This document shows, piece by piece, positions 8,635 to 17,845 of a DNA stretch of 64,000 nt (position 1 is its first letter; every line of letters begins with the position of its first letter). The position numbers and the translations under genes were made by a program. Below the pieces are notes generated by a model. That model had not been told where the DNA came from, searched no databases, and was given only the letters and a program-made list of their open reading frames with translations. The stretch lies in the NCBI RefSeq assembly GCF_003347495.1, contig NZ_QCXY01000008.1, positions 1 through 64,000 on the forward strand, read 5' to 3'. This DNA is from Pleomorphovibrio marinus. GTDB lineage: Bacteria; Bacteroidota; Bacteroidia; Cytophagales; Cyclobacteriaceae.

Positions 8635-9623
8635 AGAAACTTAAATCCACCTTGGCAAAGGCAGGGTTCAACACCTTTTTTTTCTTGTTGTTGTTTAGTC
8701 TATTGTTGGCCTATTTATTTCCAGCATGGGGAGATGAAAGAAGCTTTTTGCCCTTAGAGGATATCACCTATTATGGGGTCGCCTTGATCTTCTTCTTTTA
8801 TGGGGTAAAAATAAGTCCTAAAAGCCTGCTGGATGGCCTGGTGAATTGGAGGCTGCACCTTTTGGTGCAAAGTAGTACCTTCCTATTGTTTCCCTTGTTG
8901 ATTCTGCTGGTTCACATGGTTTTTGGCAAAGAGGGAGATTATTTTTGGACAGGGACTTTCTATTTGGCAGCCTTGCCTTCCACGGTTTCTTCTTCGGTAG
9001 TCATGGTATCTATCGCAAAAGGGAACTTACCCGCTGCTATTTTTAACGCCAGTTTTTCCAGTATACTTGGCATATTTGTTACCCCGTTATGGATGGGGCT
9101 ATTTCTGAGCACTGCATCAGCGGATTTTGAGTTGATGGAAACCTTTGTCAAACTGATCAAGCAAATCCTCGTTCCGGTAATCCTTGGTTTGTTTTTTCAT
9201 AAATACTGGGGCGAATGGACCAGTAGGTATTCGGCTTGGCTTAAGCGGTTCGACCAGACCATCATCTTATTGATTGTCTTCACTGCATTTGCCAGTTCTT
9301 TTGGAAGCGGGATGTTTGAAGGGCAAGCATTAGGACAGTATTTAATGCTTGGCCTTTGGATGAGCCTGCTTTTCTTTTTGATGCTTGGGATAATGCATGT
9401 GTTTGGAAAGAAGCTGGGATTAGACCGTGCAGATCGCGTTACTGTTCTCTTTTGCGGATCAAAAAAATCCTTGGTTCAGGGTGCTGTAATGGGCAAGATT
9501 CTTTTTCCGAACCCGACGGTGTTTGGAGTGGTCCTTCTTCCCTTGATGATCTATCACACCCTTCAGCTGATCTATGGAAGTGCACTAGCCGAAAAGATGG
9601 GGGAAAACACCAAGGATCATTAG
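8631..9623 (+). CDS. Bile acid:sodium symporter-like (SBF-like) transporter
   Basis: 330 residues with about nine or ten hydrophobic helices, in the inner membrane. The pattern fits the SBF-like family: GVALIFFFYGVKISPKSL early, LAALPSTVSSSVVMVSIAKG in the middle (discontinuous-helix region) and FCGSKKSLVQGAVMGKILF late, with small and polar residues at the helix breaks. Substrate unknown; relatives move organic anions or take part in metal and sulfur-compound homeostasis. It overlaps the methyltransferase stop by 4 bp. The 256 bp that follow contain no convincing gene, only an imperfect hairpin (CTAAATGG..CCATTTAG, near 9834-9860). Confidence 0.8.
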   Translation: MKKLKSTLAKAGFNTFFFLLLFSLLLAYLFPAWGDERSFLPLEDITYYGVALIFFFYGVKISPKSLLDGLVNWRLHLLVQSSTFLLFPLLILLVHMVFGKEGDYFWTGTFYLAALPSTVSSSVVMVSIAKGNLPAAIFNASFSSILGIFVTPLWMGLFLSTASADFELMETFVKLIKQILVPVILGLFFHKYWGEWTSRYSAWLKRFDQTIILLIVFTAFASSFGSGMFEGQALGQYLMLGLWMSLLFFLMLGIMHVFGKKLGLDRADRVTVLFCGSKKSLVQGAVMGKILFPNPTVFGVVLLPLMIYHTLQLIYGSALAEKMGENTKDH

Positions 9624-9879
9624 GGGGATTTCAGTTGTCGATAATACAATTTGGCCATTTAACCCCTCTGCCTACTTCCTCAAAACTCCTTCCTGATAAA
9701 GAGCCCATAATTTCCGGCATATTCAAAAAGGGACCCTGATTGACCAAGGGTGGCGCCCAATCCAAATTGCGTTTTTCCTGGACTTTGAAACCCCTACTCA
9801 TTACTCCGCCAAACTCAAAGGGCAATGAATACTAAATGGATTCCTCTTAGCCATTTAGTGGCCTTGAACTCAGGTTTCT

Positions 9880-10302
9880 TCACCTCCCTAGGGAGTTAAC
9901 ATTCCAGTCTATTCCAAACTTATCCTTTAAACCCCCATGCCAATCGCCCCAAAATTGCTTTTCAAACGGCATTTGAACGGTGCCATCTTCGCTAAGGGAG
10001 TTGAAAACATGGCTGGCATGTTCTGTATCTTCTAAAAGTAGGCTAAGAGACACGTTGGTACCTGAGGGTTGGGTCTTACGATCCGGGAATACGTCACAGG
10101 CAAAGAATCGTGCCTCAGCAAATTCAAATTGAGCATGTAAGATTTTGGAATGGTAACTGTCGGATACTTGATTTCCCAGAACCTTGTAGCGCTGTTCTAT
10201 GTTGATAGTACCATTAAATATATGCGAATAGAAAGTTAAAGCTTCTTCACAATTTCCGTCAAACCGCAAATAGGGAACAAGATGTATAAGTGAGGTTTTC
10301 AT
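9880..10302 (-). CDS. PhnB-like VOC (glyoxalase superfamily) protein
   Basis: 140 residues. The opening pattern VPYLRFDGNCEEALTFYSHI and the closing WGDWHGGLKDKFGIDWNV are typical of the PhnB/3-demethylubiquinone methyltransferase-like branch of the vicinal oxygen chelate fold. Family members are small cytoplasmic proteins whose chemistry is mostly undefined. No partner gene is adjacent; mnmH is divergent, with about 110 bp between the starts. Confidence 0.85.
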   Translation of the reverse strand: MKTSLIHLVPYLRFDGNCEEALTFYSHIFNGTINIEQRYKVLGNQVSDSYHSKILHAQFEFAEARFFACDVFPDRKTQPSGTNVSLSLLLEDTEHASHVFNSLSEDGTVQMPFEKQFWGDWHGGLKDKFGIDWNVNSLGR

Positions 10303-10411
10303 AACGAATAGGTTTATTTTGAGTATAAAAATACTTGGTTGGTATGTAAGTTACTATAATTTTCGTCAAATGGATACCTTATTATTGTAAATTAAGGCTA
10401 AAATCAGAGAT

Positions 10412-11425
10412 ATGCAGCAACTAGATGTGGAGGAGTTTCTTACTAGAAGAAAGGAGTTTCCTTTGTTGGACACGCGTTCTCCCGCTGAGTATTTTCAGGG
10501 GCATATTCCTTGTGCCATCTCTTTTCCCCTTTTCACTGACACAGAAAGAGCCAATGTGGGGATTGCATACAAAAGTTTCGGAAAAAGGGAGGCCTTAAAG
10601 GTGGGTTTGGAGGCAGTCGGTCCCAAGATGGCTGACTTTATCCGGAGGGCGGAAACATTGGATTCGCAATCCTTGCTTATTCATTGTTGGAGAGGGGGGA
10701 TGAGGTCTTCCAGTATGGGCTGGCTATTGGAAACCGCCGGTTTTCAGGTCATGTCCTTGAAGGAAGGCTATAAAGGCTATAGGGCCTTTCTTCTACATAC
10801 CTTTTCCCGCCCCATCAACTTTAGGGTATTGACAGGTGCTACCGGGTCTGGTAAGACTCTTGTATTACAAGCCTTGAAGGACTTGGGCGCACAAGTAATA
10901 GACCTAGAGGCACTGGCCTGCCACAATGGATCCAGTTTTGGCAACCCGCTGAGCAAAGGACAGCCCAGTACGGAACAGTTTCAAAACGACCTCTTGGAGG
11001 TGATCCTCAATATGGATGCGAACAAAGTAGTTTGGGTGGAGGATGAATCCTTTATGATTGGGAGAGTACATTTACCGGAGGCCTTCTATTTACAAAAGCA
11101 GGAGGCTGATCATATCCAATTATCAGTTCCCCTTACTTTTAGAATTGAAAATTTAGTAAAAACATATGGCGAGCTTCCTGCCGAGCAATTAATTACAGCC
11201 ACAGAAAGAATCCGGAAAAAATTAGGGGGTAAGAATACTGATTCTGCTATTGCTGCCATAGAAAACGGGGATTTGGGAGTGGCGGCCAGCCTTATCTTGT
11301 ATTATTATGATAAAGCTTATGCAGTATCTACTGATAGAAAAAAGGGAAAGGTCATAAAAACCATCCCTTTAGAAGGGCCTGGGGTGTTGGAGGTTGCCAA
11401 ATACTTACATTCAATGTATCAATGA
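10412..11425 (+). CDS. mnmH: tRNA 2-selenouridine synthase
   Basis: 337 residues. An N-terminal rhodanese domain (residues 1-130) carries the active-site Cys92 in LIHCWRGGMRSSSMGW. A P-loop domain follows with GATGSGKT at 142-149 and the family-typical IDLEALACHNGSSFG. The enzyme geranylates and then selenates 2-thiouridine at the wobble position of Lys, Glu and Gln tRNAs, using selenophosphate. The selenophosphate synthetase gene follows 6 bp downstream, so the two form a functional operon. Confidence 0.95.
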   Translation: MQQLDVEEFLTRRKEFPLLDTRSPAEYFQGHIPCAISFPLFTDTERANVGIAYKSFGKREALKVGLEAVGPKMADFIRRAETLDSQSLLIHCWRGGMRSSSMGWLLETAGFQVMSLKEGYKGYRAFLLHTFSRPINFRVLTGATGSGKTLVLQALKDLGAQVIDLEALACHNGSSFGNPLSKGQPSTEQFQNDLLEVILNMDANKVVWVEDESFMIGRVHLPEAFYLQKQEADHIQLSVPLTFRIENLVKTYGELPAEQLITATERIRKKLGGKNTDSAIAAIENGDLGVAASLILYYYDKAYAVSTDRKKGKVIKTIPLEGPGVLEVAKYLHSMYQ

Positions 11426-11431
11426 GGAATA

Positions 11432-12472
11432 ATGAACGACTCAATCAAACTTACACAATATAGCCATGGAGCTGGCTGCGGATGCAAAATAGCCCCTTCT
11501 GTGCTGAAAGAGATTCTTGGCAATCCTGATATAGGTACACCTGAATTCCCTCACCTTTTAGTAGGTAATGAGCAAAGTGATGATGCGGCAGTAGTGAATT
11601 TGGACGGGGAAACGGCAATTGTAAGCACGACCGACTTTTTTATGCCCATAGTGGACGACCCTTATACCTTCGGAGCAATAGCGGCCACGAACGCATTAAG
11701 CGATATTTATGCCATGGGGGCCCAACCTATCATGGCCATTGCGATTTTGGGATGGCCCATATCCACCATTCCACCGCAAATTGCAGGGGAGGTATTAAAT
11801 GGAGGAAGGCAGGTATGTCATAAGGCTGGCATTCCACTGGCCGGTGGACATTCTATCGACTCCCCGGAACCCATTTTTGGATTGGCCGTGACCGGAAAAG
11901 CCCCAATCCATCAAATTCGAAGAAATAACGGTGCCAGGAAAGGGGACCTTATCTACCTGAGTAAACCCATTGGCGTGGGAACAGTAACTACCGCAGAAAA
12001 GAAAGGGTTGGCAAGAAAAAATGACCTGGAAATAGCAAAGGCAAGTATGCTGCGACTTAATGATATTGGCCTTATCGCAGCTGCTTGGGAGGAGGTACAT
12101 GCGATCACCGATGTCACTGGCTTTGGCCTGGGTGGACATTTACTGGAAATGGCGGATGGAAGCGGATTGTCTGCCCAGATTGAAATGGAAAAAGTGCCCA
12201 TATTTGACTTTGTTTCACATTACCTGAATTTGGAATGCTATCCTGGGGGCACACTTAGGAATTGGAAAAGCTATGGAGACAGAATAATTCTTAGCCATGA
12301 GAATCAGCAATATATTTTAGCCGATCCCCAGACCAGCGGGGGATTGCTTTTTGCTGTGGATCCCAGCAAGGCGGAGGAGTTTGAGGGTAAAATGACCCAG
12401 CACTCCTATGCGCTAAGGCCATTTGGGGTCTTCAGGTCAAAGAAACCTAATGGGATCATAGTGATTGACTAA
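11432..12472 (+). CDS. selD: Selenide, water dikinase (selenophosphate synthetase)
   Basis: 346 residues. The N-terminus LTQYSHGAGCGCKI matches the SelD active site, with Cys16 at the position that is Cys or selenocysteine in other species and Lys19 after it. Later come DDAAVV (metal and ATP binding) and DVTGFGLGGHL. It makes selenophosphate from selenide and ATP. Paired with mnmH, the product is used for tRNA selenouridine. No selA, selB or selC is visible here, so selenocysteine use is not indicated by this window. The 3' end overlaps the convergent acetyltransferase-like gene by 4 bp. Confidence 0.95.
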   Translation: MNDSIKLTQYSHGAGCGCKIAPSVLKEILGNPDIGTPEFPHLLVGNEQSDDAAVVNLDGETAIVSTTDFFMPIVDDPYTFGAIAATNALSDIYAMGAQPIMAIAILGWPISTIPPQIAGEVLNGGRQVCHKAGIPLAGGHSIDSPEPIFGLAVTGKAPIHQIRRNNGARKGDLIYLSKPIGVGTVTTAEKKGLARKNDLEIAKASMLRLNDIGLIAAAWEEVHAITDVTGFGLGGHLLEMADGSGLSAQIEMEKVPIFDFVSHYLNLECYPGGTLRNWKSYGDRIILSHENQQYILADPQTSGGLLFAVDPSKAEEFEGKMTQHSYALRPFGVFRSKKPNGIIVID

Positions 12473-13632
12473 GTAAACATGGGGTGCCTTTCGAAAGGCT
12501 TTTCCCTATCGAAGAGATAGCGGTAGGTGTGGTGCGTTTTGTATATTTTGGCATTTAGCTGTTCGCACACCCGCATCATCTTTGGGTTGAAGTCCCCAAT
12601 CCAGTTCATTTCTATAGTTTTATAGGGTAGATTTTCCTTATCGATCATATCCCTGTAAGAAATGATCATGGCACTTTCTACTCCCTTTCCTTGCAATTCA
12701 GGTACAACCCCAAATACCAATCCCAGCATTTTGTCAGGTGGATTAAAGGTTTTATGCCAAAGGAATCTCAGTTTTCCAATAAGGTCTAACGACCCGTTGA
12801 CGTGCTTAAAAAGTTGGTTGATTTCAGGTATGTTTATAAAGAATGAGACGGGTTCCCCTTTGTGAAAACCAAAATACACCAATCTAGGATCAATAATTGG
12901 TTTCATTTTGGTTAACATCAATTTGGCCTCCCTCTCGGAGATGGACTTGCCCATATGCCTGGCCCAGGCTTTGTTATAGACTTTCATGAAATATTCAGGG
13001 AATTTTCCCCAAAGTTCCTTGCCTTTTAAGTAGCGAAATTGAAAGTCAGGATCAGCTAGGATTTCCTTAGCCCTGCCTTCCATCTTTGCTTCTATGGTTA
13101 CCCCATACACAGATCGCATGTAAGTATATTGCTTAAAATACACTTGAAACCCATATCGCTCAAATAGATCCTGATAATAGGAGAAGTTCCAGGGCATGTT
13201 GTAATTGGGCGGCGAAAAGCCATCTACCAATAGCCCCCACCATTTGTCCCTTTCTCCAAAATTCACGGGGCCATCCATGGCTTCCATGCCTTGTTTCTCC
13301 AACCATGCCTTGGCAGTGTCAAACAATAAAAAGGCGGCTTTTTCATCATGGATACATTCAAAAAACCCTAACCCACCTGTAGGTTGTTTTTCCTTCCACT
13401 TGGGATTGATAAAAGCCGCAACCCTGCCTATGGTATGTTTATCATCGTCCTTCAATAACCATCTTTTGGCCTTCCCGCCTTGCTTGAAAAGCTTATTGGT
13501 GTTGGGGTCAAATAGGCCTTCAATATCATTGTCCAAAGGTTGGATCCAATCTTTTTCCTGCTTGTATAGCCGGACGGCCATTCTTAAAAACTCCTTTTTC
13601 TCTTCAGCGGAGTTTACTTCAATCAATTGCAT
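12469..13632 (-). CDS. GNAT-fold acetyltransferase-like protein
   Basis: 387 residues, cytoplasmic. The C-terminal part has a GNAT acetyl-CoA loop, GVVPELQGKGVESAMI (V-x-x-x-x-Q-G-K-G). The N-terminal half (GRVAAFINPK, PVNFGERDKWWGLLVDGF) resembles the long conserved GNAT-like proteins common in Bacteroidota, with no known substrate. It is monocistronic and convergent with selD. About 245 bp without a credible gene separate it from rimO. Confidence 0.75.
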   Translation of the reverse strand: MQLIEVNSAEEKKEFLRMAVRLYKQEKDWIQPLDNDIEGLFDPNTNKLFKQGGKAKRWLLKDDDKHTIGRVAAFINPKWKEKQPTGGLGFFECIHDEKAAFLLFDTAKAWLEKQGMEAMDGPVNFGERDKWWGLLVDGFSPPNYNMPWNFSYYQDLFERYGFQVYFKQYTYMRSVYGVTIEAKMEGRAKEILADPDFQFRYLKGKELWGKFPEYFMKVYNKAWARHMGKSISEREAKLMLTKMKPIIDPRLVYFGFHKGEPVSFFINIPEINQLFKHVNGSLDLIGKLRFLWHKTFNPPDKMLGLVFGVVPELQGKGVESAMIISYRDMIDKENLPYKTIEMNWIGDFNPKMMRVCEQLNAKIYKTHHTYRYLFDREKPFERHPMFT

Positions 13633-13878
13633 AGCGATAGGGAATTTATGCCAATGGAATCTTTCTCCAGAGGTTTGCTACGCAAACAAAAGAAATTTAT
13701 GTGAAAAAAGGTAATGGAGGGATGTTTAAGGTTGGCAGTTTTCGCTCCTTTCTTAGCCTTAATAAGGCTAATTATACATGTAAGCTCCCTAATTGAACTT
13801 TTAATTGGCCATTTCTATCTCGTCCTAAAAAGGAGGATGGAAAATGACCAAGTTCAAAGCGCCTTGGCTTATATCCCT

Positions 13879-15198
13879 TTATTGAGATTCCTTACATTCA
13901 CCATATAAATCAAAGGCTGTGGCATCAGTTACCTTAACTTCCACAAAGTCTCCGATCCTGCAGAAATGTTTTTTGGCATCTATAAGCACCTCATTGTCTA
14001 CTTCTACCGAGTCAAATTCTGTACGTCCCACAAAGTGCCCACTTTCTTTTTTATCGATAAGCACCTTATAGGTGTTGCCGATTTTTTTCTGGTTATGCTC
14101 CAAGGAGATGTTTTCTTGTATTTCCATGATCCTGTCAGCCCTTTCCTGTTTTTCCTTTTCAGAAATGGTGTCCTCCATGCCGAAAGCATGTGTACCATCT
14201 TCATGGGAATAGGTGAAGACTCCTAACCTTTCAAACCGCATTCTCTCTACAAAGGAGAGCATTTCTTCAAATTCTTTTTCTCCCTCACCGGGGTGGCCTG
14301 TAATCAAGGTGGTTCGGATGGCTATTTCGGGGATACGGTCCCGAATGGAATGGATCAATGTCTCTTGTTTTTCTCGGGTTGTTCCTCTTCTCATGGTTTT
14401 CAATACCTTTGAAGAGCCATGTTGCAGAGGGATATCCAAGTAGTTACAGATGTTGGGATGTGAGGCCATCACATCAATTACATCCATGGGAAACCCCGTG
14501 GGATAGGCATAGTGAAGGCGTACCCACTCTATTCCATCCACCTCTGCCAATGCCTGCATTAAATCCGCTAACTTTCTTTTTTGATAAAGGTCCAATCCAT
14601 AATAGGTGCTGTCCTGGGCAATTAGAAGCAGTTCCTTGGTTCCCTGCGAAGCTTTATGCCTGGCCTCTTTTACCAGTTCCTCAATGGGTCGGGAGATATG
14701 GCCTCCCCGCATCAAGGGGATGGCGCAAAAAGAGCATGGCCTGTCGCATCCTTCCGAAATTTTCATATAAGCATAGTGGGAGGAATGGCTAAGTAGGCGT
14801 TCTCCCACCAGTTCGTGTTTGTAGTCCGCCTTAAACTTTTTGAGCAGTGCGGGGAGATCGCGTGTGCCAAAGAAGGCATCCACCTGGGGGATCTCTGCTT
14901 CTAAGTCATCTTTATACCTTTGGGATAGGCATCCAGTTACATAAACCTTATCCACCAAGCCCCGATCTTTCGCATCTGCATAGGTCAGGATGGTGTCTAT
15001 GGACTCTTGCTTGGCATTTTCAATAAACCCACAGGTATTAATAATCACGATGTTATTATCCTTCTCATTTGACTCGTGGGAGGCATCTATACCATTTCCT
15101 TTTAATTGGCTAAGCAACACCTCTGAATCCACTAGGTTTTTGGAACATCCCATGGTGATGATGTTGACTTTGTCTTTCTTTAAAGTTCTCGTTTTCAA
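13879..15198 (-). CDS. rimO: Ribosomal protein S12 methylthiotransferase (radical SAM)
   Basis: 439 residues. Order: MTTase N-terminal domain (MGCSKNLVDSE; further cluster Cys in NTCGF and VTGCLSQ), radical-SAM domain with the C-x3-C-x2-C signature in SEGCDRPCSFCAIPLMRG, and a C-terminal TRAM domain. These two iron-sulfur clusters attach a methylthio group to an Asp of S12. The ILITGHPGEG-type segment and the length fit RimO rather than MiaB. The only nearby in-frame start is a TTG at 15198, since a stop lies three codons upstream. A promoter -7 box TACTTTTG (15216-15223, minus) sits just ahead of it. Confidence 0.93.
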   Translation of the reverse strand: MKTRTLKKDKVNIITMGCSKNLVDSEVLLSQLKGNGIDASHESNEKDNNIVIINTCGFIENAKQESIDTILTYADAKDRGLVDKVYVTGCLSQRYKDDLEAEIPQVDAFFGTRDLPALLKKFKADYKHELVGERLLSHSSHYAYMKISEGCDRPCSFCAIPLMRGGHISRPIEELVKEARHKASQGTKELLLIAQDSTYYGLDLYQKRKLADLMQALAEVDGIEWVRLHYAYPTGFPMDVIDVMASHPNICNYLDIPLQHGSSKVLKTMRRGTTREKQETLIHSIRDRIPEIAIRTTLITGHPGEGEKEFEEMLSFVERMRFERLGVFTYSHEDGTHAFGMEDTISEKEKQERADRIMEIQENISLEHNQKKIGNTYKVLIDKKESGHFVGRTEFDSVEVDNEVLIDAKKHFCRIGDFVEVKVTDATAFDLYGECKESQ

Positions 15199-15215
15199 GG
15201 CGTATTAATTTCCCG

Positions 15216-15223
15216 CAAAAGTA
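15216..15223 (-). promoter_or_regulatory. Putative Bacteroidota -7 promoter box for rimO
   Basis: On the minus strand the box reads TACTTTTG, one base longer than the TAnnTTTG consensus. It lies 17 bp before the TTG start of rimO, which would give a leader of about 10 nt. No clear -33 TTG is seen at the expected distance. Confidence 0.4.
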
Positions 15224-15327
15224 CGAAAAATAAAAGGATTGAGTAGAGGGGAAAGGTTAATGTTAATGAAACATTAAGTAAATCAGCGTTTTCGCATTCT
15301 AAAGTAAAGATAGCTTAATAGGAAAAA

Positions 15328-15409
15328 TAAGGTTTGCGATCGGATTAGGATTACCTTTGAAGCAGTAATACAGCAAATTTTTTTACTCCTTGCATCCATT
15401 TTTCAAGCC
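15328..15409 (+). ncRNA. Possible small RNA ending at a strong terminator
   Basis: TAAGGTTTG at 15328-15336 matches the Bacteroidota -7 box. It is followed by about 70 nt with no ORF and a perfect intrinsic terminator at 15410-15435. The flanking genes run away (rimO) or start downstream (15544), so the terminator does not serve either of them. A short transcript from about 15343 to 15435 would explain it. There is no match to a family I recognise and no clear -33 box, so this remains a candidate. Confidence 0.3.
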
Positions 15410-15435
15410 GCGCCGATGGGAATCGGCGCTTTTTC
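15410..15435 (+). terminator. Intrinsic terminator
   Basis: Stem GCGCCGAT / ATCGGCGC with a GGGA loop, then TTTTT. The 8-bp perfect GC-rich stem is strong on the plus strand, yet no annotated plus-strand gene lies upstream. Confidence 0.8.
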
Positions 15436-15543
15436 GTTATTTATTCTTAAGGATACTTGCTATTTACCAAAAAATACCCCGATTAGGGTATTTTTTACTA
15501 GCACTCACCTTTCTAAATTGCCATCCAATTCAATTGTGTATAA

Positions 15544-16215
15544 ATGATCTTGTCAGTATTTCACATATGTTTGCTTTTGGGACTATTGTTTTCGGCCTTC
15601 TATTTTTTTTCTTACTCCCATTCTTCTACCCATGCTAAAACGCACTGGGTAGTCTTTATGGTGATTTTGTTCACCTTTATTTTTGAAGTAGTTTGGAATT
15701 TTTCCGTGGCTCATGGAGTAGAATCCATCTTACTTTATAATAGCTTGTTTGTGTATGGAAAGGTGATTTTGATCCTTTTTCTCTTTTATAATTTGCCATT
15801 TTCCTGTGGCTTGGAGAGAAAGGTTTTGTTGGCTATTTTCCTTCTTCTATTTTTCGGGTTGATCAATAGTTTCTTTTTTCAACCCTTGTCCCTGAAAATT
15901 CAGACCTATTCTTATCTTTTTGGAAATTTGCTCGTACTCTTTTTTTCCGTGTTCTTTTTCAAGGATATTTTGAGGCAGAGTAAGTTTAAACATGTCAATT
16001 TACTTTCTTTACCTTTTTTCTGGATTGCCACTTTTGCCCTTTTTTCCACGGGGGAAAGTATTATTTACACTGCTTTTTCAAGCTTGTTTTTCCCCATGCA
16101 AATGACAAAACTAGGCTTTGTTCAATTGTTTGTTCATTTCTTTTCTGGGCTAATGTACCTGGTTTTCGGGTTGGCTTTTTATGCTCCTATTTTCTTCCGA
16201 AAGGGATATGTATGA
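15544..16215 (+). CDS. Seven-helix integral membrane protein, unknown function
   Basis: 223 residues, very rich in Phe and Leu, with about seven predicted transmembrane helices and short loops. The layout recalls the 7TM sensing regions at the front of some histidine kinases, but no kinase, GGDEF or other output domain follows. Motifs are not diagnostic. It starts with ATG shortly after a strong terminator and is followed by metK 93 bp later. Function unknown. Confidence 0.6.
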   Translation: MILSVFHICLLLGLLFSAFYFFSYSHSSTHAKTHWVVFMVILFTFIFEVVWNFSVAHGVESILLYNSLFVYGKVILILFLFYNLPFSCGLERKVLLAIFLLLFFGLINSFFFQPLSLKIQTYSYLFGNLLVLFFSVFFFKDILRQSKFKHVNLLSLPFFWIATFALFSTGESIIYTAFSSLFFPMQMTKLGFVQLFVHFFSGLMYLVFGLAFYAPIFFRKGYV

Positions 16216-16308
16216 TTATTCCTTAAGTATGGAGGTAATCCTAAAAGTTGTATTTTTAATTTTCTCCAATAAATGTAAATTTACGCTCTCATTTTAAAAA
16301 AGCGATTT

Positions 16309-17565
16309 ATGCCCTATTTATTCACCTCAGAATCTGTTTCAGAGGGACACCCGGATAAAATTTCAGATCAAATTTCAGATGCTATCATAGATCATTTTTT
16401 GGCCTTTGACCCTAACTCTAAAGTTGCCTGCGAAACCATGGTAACCACCGGGCAGGTCATACTGGCTGGGGAGGTGAATTCCAACACCTATTTGGATGTG
16501 CAAAAGATAGCCAGGGAGGTGATCAACCGCATTGGCTACACCAAAGGAGCATATATGTTTGATGGGAATTCTTGCGGGGTGCTATCCGCTATCCATGAGC
16601 AATCTGCGGACATCAATCAGGGGGTGGATAGGGGAAATCCCGAAGAACAGGGAGCCGGAGACCAAGGAATGATGTTTGGTTATGCCACTAAGGAAACGGA
16701 AAACTATCTTCCCTTGGCATTGGACCTTTCGCATAGGTTGTTAAAAGAACTTGCAAATATAAGGAGAGAAAATTCCGACATTACCTATTTAAGACCTGAT
16801 GCCAAAGCACAGGTCACCATCCAATACGGAGATGACAATCAACCGGAAAAGATTCATACCATCGTGCTTTCCACCCAACATGATGATTTTGCTGATGAGC
16901 AAAGCATGCTGGAATGCATAAAGGAGGATGTGATCGCTATTCTTATCCCAAGAGTAAAGGCTCAATTGCCTCCTTCCATTCAGAGCATGTTTACCGAGGA
17001 TATCATTTTTCATATCAATCCTACAGGCAAATTTGTGATTGGGGGCCCCCACGGGGACACCGGGCTTACTGGCAGAAAAATCATCGTTGACACCTATGGA
17101 GGAAAGGGTGCACATGGGGGTGGGGCTTTTTCTGGCAAGGACCCCTCAAAGGTGGACCGCTCGGCGGCCTATGCTACCCGGCATATCGCTAAGAATATGG
17201 TTGCTGCTGGAATAGCAGATGAAGTTTTGGTACAGGTTTCTTACGCTATCGGGGTTTCTCATCCCATGGGCTTATATGTAAACACCTATGGAACAGCAAA
17301 AGTGGGGTTATCAGACGGTGAAATAGCCAAACGAATAGAGAAGGTTTTTGACATGAGGCCATATGCAATAGAACAGCGACTTAAACTTAGGTACCCCATC
17401 TATGAGGAAACTGCTGCTTACGGGCATATGGGGAGGAATAATGAGGTGGTCACCAAAACCTTCTACTCCCCGGATAACGCCTCCATTACCTTAGAGGTGG
17501 AGCTTTTCACTTGGGAAAAACTGGACTATGTGGATAAACTGAAAAAAGTTTTTGAGATAGAATAA
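16309..17565 (+). CDS. metK: S-adenosylmethionine synthetase
   Basis: 418 residues with the full three-domain MetK pattern: [13 protein letters not shown] at the N-terminus, [12 protein letters not shown] (ATP-binding region) and [19 protein letters not shown] (phosphate-binding loop). It converts methionine and ATP into S-adenosylmethionine, the donor for the RNA methyltransferase and radical-SAM enzymes nearby. The 93-bp leader shows no SAM riboswitch fold. A TAAATTTA box at 16276-16283 could be the -7 element. A perfect terminator follows the stop. Confidence 0.97.
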   Translation: MPYLFTSESVSEGHPDKISDQISDAIIDHFLAFDPNSKVACETMVTTGQVILAGEVNSNTYLDVQKIAREVINRIGYTKGAYMFDGNSCGVLSAIHEQSADINQGVDRGNPEEQGAGDQGMMFGYATKETENYLPLALDLSHRLLKELANIRRENSDITYLRPDAKAQVTIQYGDDNQPEKIHTIVLSTQHDDFADEQSMLECIKEDVIAILIPRVKAQLPPSIQSMFTEDIIFHINPTGKFVIGGPHGDTGLTGRKIIVDTYGGKGAHGGGAFSGKDPSKVDRSAAYATRHIAKNMVAAGIADEVLVQVSYAIGVSHPMGLYVNTYGTAKVGLSDGEIAKRIEKVFDMRPYAIEQRLKLRYPIYEETAAYGHMGRNNEVVTKTFYSPDNASITLEVELFTWEKLDYVDKLKKVFEIE

Positions 17566-17570
17566 AAAAA

Positions 17571-17599
17571 GTGCCCCATTCCCTTGGGGCACTTTTTTT
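17571..17599 (+). terminator. Intrinsic terminator of metK
   Basis: Stem GTGCCCCA / TGGGGCAC around TTCCCT, followed by seven T. It starts 5 bp after the metK stop. The further 245 bp up to the ddl stop hold no gene. Confidence 0.9.
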
Positions 17600-17845
17600 A
17601 TAATTTTTTCTAGTTTAATAACCTCTCTTTCTATTTCAGGATTTCTGCCAAATAGGATATTATTAGGAAAAAAAGGCTTCTCCTGAGTGCAACCCCCAAC
17701 CCTCCCCTCCTAAAACAAGATGGGCAGGATGGATTAACATTTAGAAGCCCAGTCCTTTTTATTTACCTGTTTTTTCCTCTTTAGTCACCCCGAACTTGTT
17801 TCAGGGAAACCTTGAGTGGTTGATAAATGGACTAAAAAATGATAA

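Noticed and set aside
9631-9825. 64-residue minus-strand ORF downstream of the SBF-like gene
   Set aside because: Composition looks non-coding and no motif is visible; it fills a spacer between genes.
13205-13714. 169-residue plus-strand ORF
   Set aside because: It lies antisense to the GNAT-like gene and has shadow composition rich in Ser, Pro and Asn.
13714-13908. 64-residue plus-strand ORF between the GNAT gene and rimO
   Set aside because: It overlaps the rimO stop region and has no signal peptide or family feature beyond chance hydrophobicity.
15390-15638. 82-residue plus-strand ORF across the terminator
   Set aside because: It reads through the strong hairpin at 15410 and overlaps the membrane-protein gene in another frame.
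16216-16308. SAM riboswitch ahead of metK
   Set aside because: The 93-bp leader is AT-rich and shows none of the paired elements of SAM-I, SAM-II or related classes.
17771-17815. Further copy of the CAGCGG repeat family near CCCCGAACTTGTTTCAGGG
   Set aside because: Only the short CCCGAAC/TTCAGGG stem matches; the scaffold on both sides is missing.
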